This document shows, in pieces, positions 1 to 5,408 of a DNA stretch of 5,408 nt. Both the position numbers and the translations under genes were made by a program. How positions within the stretch are numbered: the stretch's first letter is position 1; every line of letters begins with the position of its first letter. Below the pieces are notes generated by a model, which did no database searches, was not told where the DNA came from, and saw nothing but the letters and a program-made list of their open reading frames with translations. Source of the stretch: JAEZDP01 sp044508265 (GTDB lineage Bacteria > Acidobacteriota > Vicinamibacteria > Vicinamibacterales > Vicinamibacteraceae); the NCBI GenBank assembly GCA_044508265.1, contig JBIQIB010000182.1:1-5408 (forward strand). The letters are read 5' to 3'.

Positions 1-2
1 GC

Positions 3-779
3 GGCCTGCAGCAGTGGCTGACGGCGATCGGCCCGCTGGCCAGGCGCGTCGAGGACCTCGAGCTCGCGTTCGGCGTCATGGCCGGGCCGGACCACGTGGA
101 TCCGCACATCGCGCCGGTGCCGCTGTCGCCTTCCTCGGAGGTGCGACTCGAGGGACGCCGCGCCGCGCTCTTCCTCGACACGCCACTCGCGCAGACCACG
201 CCAGCCGTTCGCGGCGCCGTCACCCGGGCCGCGCAATGGCTCGCGGCCGAGGGCGTGGACGTCGAGGAAGCGACTCTGCCGGAGTTCGAGCGGCCCTTCG
301 AGTTCTTCCCGCAACTGTTCGGCGCCGACGGCGCGGAGGGCCTCGAAAACTACCTGCGATGGCTCGGCACGACCGAGTACTCGCCACAGCTGCTGGGTGC
401 GCTGCACCTGAACCGTCCGTACGCCATGTCGTCAACGGCGCTCGGCGATCTCATGCTGGCCATCGACGCCTGGCGGACGCGCGCGCTCGCCTTCATGCAG
501 CGCTACGACCTCGTCGTCGGGCCCGTGGCGGCAGACGTCGCGCCGCCGCCCGTGCAGAACTGGACCGACAGCAGCGTCGCGTGGACGCCCGGCGTCTTCT
601 CGTATCTGGTGCCGTTCAACTTCACGGGCCAGCCGGCCGTTGTCGTGCCAGTGGGCACCGTGAGCGGTCTGCCCATCGGGGTGCAATGCGTCGCGCGCCC
701 GTGGCGCGAGGACGTCGCGCTTCGCGCCGCAGCGGCCATCGAACGGGCCGCCGATGCGACGAATTCTTTCCGGGAGTGA
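3..779 (+). CDS. Amidase-signature family hydrolase, C-terminal part (5' truncated by window edge)
   Basis: This is the last 258 codons of an amidase-signature (AS) enzyme, a family that hydrolyses amide bonds (R-CO-NH2 to acid plus ammonia) with a Ser-cisSer-Lys triad. The frame is open from position 3, well before the first internal ATG at 78, and encodes the family's GPLARRVEDLELAFGVMAGPD-like helix, so 78 is not the true start. Further family marks are PFNFTGQPAVVVPVG (about 615-659) and GLPIGVQCVARPWREDVAL (about 667-723), which form the conserved C-terminal core. The catalytic Lys, the Gly/Ser-rich signature and both catalytic serines lie upstream of the window, so activity and substrate cannot be judged. 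The stop is TGA at 777-779, and the C-terminus has the usual family length after the GRPWRED motif. The gene converges on the phosphodiesterase gene and is not part of the - strand unit. Family assignment is firm; specificity (GatA-like, aryl-amide, allophanate) is open. Confidence 0.93.
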   Translation, partial: GLQQWLTAIGPLARRVEDLELAFGVMAGPDHVDPHIAPVPLSPSSEVRLEGRRAALFLDTPLAQTTPAVRGAVTRAAQWLAAEGVDVEEATLPEFERPFEFFPQLFGADGAEGLENYLRWLGTTEYSPQLLGALHLNRPYAMSSTALGDLMLAIDAWRTRALAFMQRYDLVVGPVAADVAPPPVQNWTDSSVAWTPGVFSYLVPFNFTGQPAVVVPVGTVSGLPIGVQCVARPWREDVALRAAAAIERAADATNSFRE

Positions 780-814
780 CGCGGAACGTCGGCGTACGAA
801 CTACGGCGCGTCAC
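776..814. terminator. Possible bidirectional stem-loop between convergent genes
   Basis: GTGACGCG at 776-783 is perfectly repeated in inverted form as CGCGTCAC at 807-814. The 23-nt loop contains the 21-nt intergenic gap less the left arm, and the arms overlap both stop codon neighbourhoods (TGA at 777-779 on +, TAG at 803-801 on -). Position between two converging genes suits a shared transcription terminator. There is no T-run on either side and the loop is long, so this is not a canonical intrinsic terminator, and an 8-bp match could arise by chance in GC-rich DNA. Confidence 0.3.
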
Positions 815-1952
815 GCATCCACGCACGGAACGACTCCACGTGGTCGGTCTGGATGCCGCCCGTATAGCCTGCCGGAATCGACGCGGCGAACGCCGGCTCC
901 GTCTGGCCACGCCGCCGCATGATGACGAGCGACCCGGCACGCTCCATGCGCTCGACGTAGGTCGCCGGCCATCCCCAGAACACCCATCCGGTGTCGACGT
1001 ACGTGCCCGTCAGGCGGCGGTGGCAAGCGGCGGGCACGTAGCCCGACCAGCCAAGCAGGATGTAGCTGCGCGCGCAGCGCAACGCGGCCTCACGCGAGCC
1101 GGTGACGACATCCGGCAGCGCGTGGCGAAGCCGCTCCACCGCCCCAGCCACGCCGTACACCGCCACCCGGCGCTGATCGTCACGTGCGCGCTGCCCGAGG
1201 TACGTGACGAGCCGTGGCCACAGCTCGGCGTCGTCGCCGAACTTCACGTCGACGACGAACTGCCTGCCCGGGAACGCGTCGAGGATCTCGTGCAGCGATC
1301 GCATCATCCCCACACCCCTGCCTCTGAGGGGATGGTCGCCTGCCTCGGTGACGTAGCCGTAGCCGACGTCCAGGACGCGCAGGTCGTCCATCGTGCGGTC
1401 GGCGACCCGTCCGCGTGCTTCGGTCTTGCAGTCCAGCAGGTCGTCGTGAAACACGGCGAAGTCACCGTCGGCCGTCTCGCGGATGTCGATCTCGACGACG
1501 CGGGCACCCGCGTCGAAGGCGGCCTGGATGGACGGGATGGTGTTCTCGATGTACGCGTGGGCCGGCGGGTGGATGCGGGAAACGCACGCGAACGGGTCGT
1601 CGTGCTCTGCGTGCATGTGCTGATGCACGCCGCGGTGCGCGATGAGGTACGGCTCTCCCGCTTCGCTGCCGCGCGACGAGCCGTTGACCAGCCATGACAG
1701 CGCGACGAAACCGAGCACGCCGCCCATCGCGAGGGTCGCCCGGCGGCGCACCGAGCCGCCGCTCAGCACCCATGCGAGCGTCGCGACCAGCGGCACACTG
1801 ACGACGAGCACGACTGTCGACAGCAGGCGCGTCGCCGTCGCGGGCAGCGTCCGGTCGATGTACGCCGCGAGCAGCGCGGCCACCACGCCATAGCCGACCG
1901 CGGCCACGAGCACCATCGGTCTGCGGCCGGGTCGGCCAGGCGTCATGGCCAT
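801..1952 (-). CDS. Membrane-anchored glycerophosphodiester phosphodiesterase-family protein
   Basis: A 383-residue protein of the PLC-like TIM-barrel phosphodiesterase superfamily (GDPD family), whose classical members split glycerophosphodiesters into glycerol-3-phosphate and an alcohol. Three hydrophobic segments lie at about residues 13-31, 43-64 and 74-90. Arg clusters before segment 1 and between segments 2 and 3 (RRR, 69-71) fit a cytoplasmic N-terminus and an exported catalytic domain. Barrel motifs in order are AHRG (H106, R107), IENT (E136), EIDI (E154, D156), TADG then FHDD (H169, D170), and QTD near the end (D370). H106 and H169 match the expected catalytic histidine pair. The strand that usually carries a metal-binding Glu (EIK-like) reads VVDVKF, so D235 stands where Glu is typical. 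A His-rich loop of 27 residues separates HRG from ENT. The gene starts 4 nt after the dehydrogenase stop. No good Shine-Dalgarno precedes the ATG at 1952; the in-frame ATG at 1946 has CGGGA about 5 nt upstream and is an alternative. Family confident, substrate unknown. Confidence 0.9.
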   Translation of the reverse strand: MAMTPGRPGRRPMVLVAAVGYGVVAALLAAYIDRTLPATATRLLSTVVLVVSVPLVATLAWVLSGGSVRRRATLAMGGVLGFVALSWLVNGSSRGSEAGEPYLIAHRGVHQHMHAEHDDPFACVSRIHPPAHAYIENTIPSIQAAFDAGARVVEIDIRETADGDFAVFHDDLLDCKTEARGRVADRTMDDLRVLDVGYGYVTEAGDHPLRGRGVGMMRSLHEILDAFPGRQFVVDVKFGDDAELWPRLVTYLGQRARDDQRRVAVYGVAGAVERLRHALPDVVTGSREAALRCARSYILLGWSGYVPAACHRRLTGTYVDTGWVFWGWPATYVERMERAGSLVIMRRRGQTEPAFAASIPAGYTGGIQTDHVESFRAWMRDAP

Positions 1953-1956
1953 CCCG

Positions 1957-4014
1957 CTACTGCACGTCGGTGCCGCGGTACTTCGTCAGGTAGCGCAGCA
2001 CCTCGGCACGCTCCTCCGGCGTCCCCGCCATGCCGCGGTTCACCATGTCCTGCATCGTCTCGCGCCAGCCCTGCTCAGGCAGGCGGAAGCGGGTCACCAC
2101 TGTCGGCGCGTGGCAGCCGGAGCACAGCTGCTGGACGAGGGCCCGGCCTGGTTCGTCCGGCAGGCCCACGCGCTCGAACTCCTGGAGCACGCGCTCGGCC
2201 GTCGAGATGCCTGACGGGTCGGGCGGCGGCTCCACCGGATCCATCGGCGGCACGGGCGCACGTGCGTCGAGCGCGAACGTGTAGAGGCGTCCGGGCGCCT
2301 GGAACCCGCTGCGTCCCGTGGCCACCGTCACGTACTGCCGTCCGTCGAGCATGTACGTGATGGGGTTGGCAAAGCCCGGCGCGAGCGGCACCGACCACAG
2401 CTCCTTGCCGGTGTCGGCTGCGTAGGCCTTGAACGTCCCGTCGTTCGACCCGTGGAACAGCAGGTTGCTGGCCGTGGCAAGCGTGCCGCTCGTGATGCCG
2501 GGCTTGTCGAACGTGATCCGCCACCGCTCCTGCTGCGTCACGGGATCCCGCGCGGCAAGGAACGCGCCCTGCTGCTGCCCCCCGGCGCCGACCACCTGGG
2601 GATCGCGGCGTGTCGGCGTCGGCGGAGGCGCCGTATGCGTCGCCGCGTCCGGAGGGGCCGGGCGGCGGCGCGGACGCCCCGTGTTCATCCGCCCGATCTG
2701 GTGCTGGAAGTCCGGATCCCAGGCGTAGGTGCCTGCCGTCTCCTGCCCCGGGATGTAGACCAGCCGCGCGGCGGGGTTGTAGGCCATGGCGTGCCAGCTG
2801 TGCGCGCCGTCGGAGCCCGGCGAGAGGCGCTGCCCTTCCGGTCCGTAGTTCGCCTCGGGCGTCTCGATGGGCCGTCCGGTGACCGGGTCGAGCCCGGTCG
2901 CCCACGTCACGTTGACGAACGGCTCGCCGGAGATGAACTCGCCCGTCTCGCGATCGATCACGTAGAAGAAGCCGTTCTTCGGCGCCTGCATCAGCACCTT
3001 GCGCGTCCTGCCGTCGATGGTCAGGTCGGCAAGCACGATGGGCTGCGTGCTGGCGTAGTCCCAGTTGTCGGCGGGCGTCTGCTGGAAGTGCCACACGTAC
3101 TCGCCGGTGGAGGCGCGCAGCGCGATGATCGAGCAGAGATACAGGTTGTCGCCGCCGGCGGGGCTGCGCAGCAGGCGCGGCCACGGCGAGCCGTTGCCGG
3201 TGCCGATGTAGAGCAGGTCGAGGTCCGGGTCGTACGCCATGCCGTCCCACGGCGTGCCGCCGCCGCCATACTTCCACCACGCGCCCGTCCACGTCTCGGC
3301 CGCCTTGCGCATGGCCTCGTTCTCGAACGGCAGGCTGGGGTCGCCGGGCACGGTCCAGAAGCGCCAGGCTTCCTTGCCGGTCTCGACGTCGTACGCGGCG
3401 ACGAAGCCGCGCACGCCGAACTCCGAGCCGCTGATGCCGGTGACGACCTTGTCGCCCACGACACGCGGCGCGCCGGTAATGCTGTAGTCGTCGTCGCGGC
3501 TCGCGACCTGCGTGCTCCACACCTGCCGTCCGGTGTCGGCGTCGAGCGCCACGAGGCGGCTGTCCAGCGTGCCCACGAACACCTTGCCCTGGTGATAGGC
3601 CACCCCGCGATTGACCGGCCCGCAACACAGGCTCGGTCCGAGCCGATGACGCACGCCCTGCTCGTCGGTCTCGAACACCTGGTGCGGAATGCGCGGATCC
3701 CAGCGCCACCGCAGGCGGCCCGTCCGCGCGTCGACGGCAAAGACGACGCTCCACGGCGTCGTCCCGTAGATGGTGCCGTCCACCATGAGCGGCGTGCCCT
3801 CGATCTGCCCGGCGAAGGACTCGAGGTCAGTGGCCCATGCCAGGCCGAGCCGCGTCACGTTGTCGGGCGTGATCTGCGTCAGCGGGCTGTAGTGCGTGCC
3901 GTCCGGGTCGCCGCCATACAGCGGCCACTCGTGCGTCTCTGCCGGCTGCGCGGCCATGTACGCGACGGCGCACGTCACGGCCAGCAGCGGCAGCAGGACG
4001 ATCTTTCGACGCAT
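1957..4014 (-). CDS. Quinohemoprotein-type PQQ-dependent alcohol dehydrogenase with C-terminal cytochrome c domain
   Basis: A 685-residue exported enzyme that would oxidise an alcohol with pyrroloquinoline quinone and pass electrons to its own haem c. An n-region MRRK and hydrophobic stretch to about residue 22 form a Sec signal peptide, followed by the family opening WPLYGGDPDGTHYSPL. The eight-bladed propeller carries the vicinal cysteine pair C130-C131 in CCGPVNRG (R136), E72, T180, E198 in SEFGVRG, W256, N274 in GTGNGSPW, catalytic-base candidate D319 in DNWDYAS and K346 in QAPKNGFF. E198, N274 and D319 are the expected metal ligands; A321 two residues after D319 matches calcium-type rather than lanthanide-type enzymes. 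Residues about 447-482 are a Pro/Arg/Gln-rich stretch with no propeller motif. After a Pro-rich linker (about 588-602) comes a short cytochrome c domain with CSGCH (C631, C634, H635) and M654, M657 or M662 as possible axial ligands. The usual HNW before the late blade is HSW (S406). The gene begins 4 nt after the amidohydrolase stop, with a GGGGAA ribosome site inside that gene. Family certain; substrate unknown. Confidence 0.95.
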   Translation of the reverse strand: MRRKIVLLPLLAVTCAVAYMAAQPAETHEWPLYGGDPDGTHYSPLTQITPDNVTRLGLAWATDLESFAGQIEGTPLMVDGTIYGTTPWSVVFAVDARTGRLRWRWDPRIPHQVFETDEQGVRHRLGPSLCCGPVNRGVAYHQGKVFVGTLDSRLVALDADTGRQVWSTQVASRDDDYSITGAPRVVGDKVVTGISGSEFGVRGFVAAYDVETGKEAWRFWTVPGDPSLPFENEAMRKAAETWTGAWWKYGGGGTPWDGMAYDPDLDLLYIGTGNGSPWPRLLRSPAGGDNLYLCSIIALRASTGEYVWHFQQTPADNWDYASTQPIVLADLTIDGRTRKVLMQAPKNGFFYVIDRETGEFISGEPFVNVTWATGLDPVTGRPIETPEANYGPEGQRLSPGSDGAHSWHAMAYNPAARLVYIPGQETAGTYAWDPDFQHQIGRMNTGRPRRRPAPPDAATHTAPPPTPTRRDPQVVGAGGQQQGAFLAARDPVTQQERWRITFDKPGITSGTLATASNLLFHGSNDGTFKAYAADTGKELWSVPLAPGFANPITYMLDGRQYVTVATGRSGFQAPGRLYTFALDARAPVPPMDPVEPPPDPSGISTAERVLQEFERVGLPDEPGRALVQQLCSGCHAPTVVTRFRLPEQGWRETMQDMVNRGMAGTPEERAEVLRYLTKYRGTDVQ

Positions 4015-4018
4015 CGGC

Positions 4019-5365
4019 TCAGTTCCCCGCTGCCGCGTTGCGACGCGCGTCGCGCTGGCTGTCGATCGACGCCTTCAGCGACGGCAGGTGGCGCAGCGCG
4101 TTTTCGTAGTAGACCTTGCGCAGCACGTCGTCGGGCAGGCTGATGCCCGAGATGTGCCAGCGGCCGTGGCCGGGCGAGCCGCTCGCCGTGCGGACCTGCG
4201 CCGGGTGCGGGAAGTACTCGTCCCACGTCTCGAGGTAGCGCCAGTGCGGACGCCAGAAGTCGTCGGGATCCCGGCGCTGGCTGCCGTCGGTGCCGAAGAG
4301 GATCCGGTCCTGGTACTTCAGGATGAACTCGCGCCACAGCCGCGGCGCGCGGCCGAGATCCTGGAACGTCGCCGACAGCTCGATGTCGGCGTTGGGGTAC
4401 GTGTCGAGGAAGGTGGCGAGCTTCTGGGGGTCGTAGTAGAGCATCGCCATGTGCGCGTTCACGAAGCGCGTACGCGGGTGCTTGCGGTGCATCTCCTCGC
4501 GCGCCCGCTCGATGACCTCGTGGCTCGGACCGCTCTCGTACAGGTTGCCGGAAGTGTCGCCCGGCTGGCGCCAGAGGCCGGCCTCGTAGCGCTCGTTCTT
4601 CGGGCTGATCGGATAGAAGCGGCCGATCGAGTCGCTCGTGTGGATCATGACCGGCTTGTCGTATTTGGCAGCCATCTCCCAGATGGGATCGAGGCGCGGG
4701 TCATCCGCCTGGATGAACGACCCGTCGGGGTTCGTCGCCCCCTGGCCGAGCTGCTTCGAGACCTTCATGCCCATGGCGCCGGCCTGAAACGCGCGCTCCA
4801 TCTCCGCAGCGAACTTCTCCGACCACCCGGGCTCGTTGATGCCCTCGGCGCTGAACGTGATGAAGTTCGCCACGCGATCGCGGTACGGCTCACCTGCCTT
4901 CAGGACGGCGTCGAGATCGTCGCCCGTGCCGCCATTGAGGTTGACGATGGCGCCGAGCCCCACATCGTCCATCAGGGCGATCAGCTGGTCGTAGGCCTCG
5001 GCCGACGTCAGCCCACGCGCGTGCACGTGGAAGTCGATCGCCGGGTACTTCGCGCGGACGATGTGCGTGCGCGGCAGGCGCAGCAGCGTGATGGGCATCG
5101 GCGGCTGCTCCACGCCGGGCGGCTGCCACCCGTCGGGCGCCTGCACGTCGTCGAAGCTCGCCAGGGGCGGTACCCAGATCTCTCCCTCCGCCACGTCGGG
5201 CGGGGGCGCCGCCTCGACGACGATGTCGGGGGCCTGTGTGGGGGTGCCGCTGGGATCGGCGGCGGGCGCCTGCGGGGCGCTGCTATCGGATGAGGAGGTC
5301 TGCTGGCACGCGACGCCGAGGGCGACGGCCGCGAGCAGGAGGACGGACAATGGCGAACGCTTCAT
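4019..5365 (-). CDS. Exported amidohydrolase-2 family protein, probable lipoprotein
   Basis: A 448-residue metal-dependent TIM-barrel hydrolase of the amidohydrolase-2 (ACMSD-like) group, whose members hydrolyse or decarboxylate small carboxylic compounds. The start at 5365 is preferred over an in-frame ATG at 5404 because AAGGAG lies 11 nt upstream and because it places a signal peptide (MKRSPLSVLLLAAVALGVAC) at the very N-terminus. C20 followed by a Ser/Pro/Ala-rich tether (about 21-60) suggests lipidation, although GVAC lacks the usual Leu at -3. The catalytic domain starts near residue 105. Its expected metal ligands are all visible: H113 and H115 in DFHVH, H242 in MIHTSD, H305 in NAHMA and D360 in FGTDG; K201 (GMKVSK) and the ending LPDDVLRKVYYENALR are also typical. 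No internal break is seen. This is the first gene of the three-gene - strand unit, ending 4 nt before the dehydrogenase. Co-transcription suggests a related envelope role, but no substrate can be named. Confidence 0.92.
   Translation of the reverse strand: MKRSPLSVLLLAAVALGVACQQTSSSDSSAPQAPAADPSGTPTQAPDIVVEAAPPPDVAEGEIWVPPLASFDDVQAPDGWQPPGVEQPPMPITLLRLPRTHIVRAKYPAIDFHVHARGLTSAEAYDQLIALMDDVGLGAIVNLNGGTGDDLDAVLKAGEPYRDRVANFITFSAEGINEPGWSEKFAAEMERAFQAGAMGMKVSKQLGQGATNPDGSFIQADDPRLDPIWEMAAKYDKPVMIHTSDSIGRFYPISPKNERYEAGLWRQPGDTSGNLYESGPSHEVIERAREEMHRKHPRTRFVNAHMAMLYYDPQKLATFLDTYPNADIELSATFQDLGRAPRLWREFILKYQDRILFGTDGSQRRDPDDFWRPHWRYLETWDEYFPHPAQVRTASGSPGHGRWHISGISLPDDVLRKVYYENALRHLPSLKASIDSQRDARRNAAAGN
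4023..4028 (-). promoter_or_regulatory. Ribosome binding site of the PQQ dehydrogenase gene
   Basis: Read on the - strand this is GGGGAA, 8 nt before the ATG at 4014. It lies within the last codons of the amidohydrolase gene, just before its stop, so ribosomes finishing the first gene could re-initiate on the second. Purine-rich and well spaced, but not a full AGGAGG. Confidence 0.55.
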
Positions 5366-5376
5366 GAACCGGCACG

Positions 5377-5382
5377 CTCCTT
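5377..5382 (-). promoter_or_regulatory. Ribosome binding site that sets the amidohydrolase start
   Basis: AAGGAG on the - strand, 11 nt before the ATG at 5365. It is the best Shine-Dalgarno match in the unit, and it supports the internal ATG over the in-frame ATG at 5404, which would place 13 extra residues including Arg and Pro ahead of the signal peptide. The remaining bases to the window edge show no clear -10/-35 promoter; the promoter is probably beyond the edge. Confidence 0.7.
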
Positions 5383-5408
5383 GGGGAGAAGGTCGTGCGC
5401 GCATTCTT

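Noticed and set aside
14..922. Open frame (302 codons) overlapping the amidase in another frame
   Set aside because: Arg-rich product with no family marks; it runs past the amidase stop into the convergent gene.
840..1697. Open frame (285 codons) on the + strand antisense to the phosphodiesterase
   Set aside because: No domain is recognisable, and the opposite strand has clear GDPD motifs in the correct order.
2075..3754. Long - strand frame (559 codons) within the dehydrogenase gene in another frame
   Set aside because: Arg-rich translation without any motif, fully inside a gene whose own frame shows all family residues.
2452..4143. Long open frame (563 codons) on the + strand antisense to the PQQ dehydrogenase
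   Set aside because: It is a mirror of a strongly supported gene in GC-rich DNA where stops are rare. Its product is rich in Arg, Val, Ala and Gly with no recognisable domain.
3896..5293. Long open frame (465 codons) on the + strand antisense to the amidohydrolase
   Set aside because: Composition is dominated by Arg, Val, Ala and Leu with no motif, and it spans the junction of two real - strand genes. This is the expected shadow of GC-rich coding DNA.
5366..5404. In-frame N-terminal extension of the amidohydrolase starting at 5404
   Set aside because: It would add 13 residues ahead of the signal peptide, and a good AAGGAG site lies within it at the right place for the ATG at 5365.

Overview
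The window is very GC-rich, almost fully coding DNA of bacterial type. One gene, cut by the left window edge, lies on the + strand. Facing it are three tightly packed genes on the - strand. High GC, a secreted PQQ dehydrogenase fused to a small cytochrome c, a Pro-rich putative lipoprotein of the amidohydrolase-2 type and abundant Arg/Ala/Pro codons together resemble soil Acidobacteriota (for example the Vicinamibacteria). This placement rests on recall of protein families, not on a search.

Layout. Positions 3-779 (+) hold the C-terminal part of an amidase-signature hydrolase; its catalytic Ser-Ser-Lys region lies upstream of the window. A 21-nt gap (780-800) separates its stop from the stop of the opposing gene, and an 8-bp inverted repeat (776-783 / 807-814) brackets both stops. 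Reading leftward on the - strand from the right edge, the order is: a signal-peptide-bearing amidohydrolase (5365-4019), a quinohemoprotein-type PQQ dehydrogenase with a C-terminal CxxCH domain (4014-1957), and a membrane-anchored glycerophosphodiester phosphodiesterase-like protein (1952-801). Each of the two junctions is exactly 4 nt, which indicates one transcription unit with probable translational coupling.

How the genes may work together. All three - strand products carry export or membrane signals, so the unit appears to encode a cell-envelope catabolic set. A lipoprotein-like metal-dependent hydrolase/decarboxylase-fold enzyme and a PQQ/haem c alcohol dehydrogenase come first. An anchored phosphodiesterase, with its TIM-barrel domain predicted outside the cytoplasm, comes last. 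The dehydrogenase would pass electrons from an alcohol to its own haem c and on to the respiratory chain. No substrate can be read from the sequence, and a shared pathway is inference from gene order and co-localisation only.

I found no RNA gene, CRISPR array, insertion sequence, attachment site or convincing promoter, and no clearly new system. The most notable points are residue-level features of the dehydrogenase and phosphodiesterase and the uniform 4-nt junctions.
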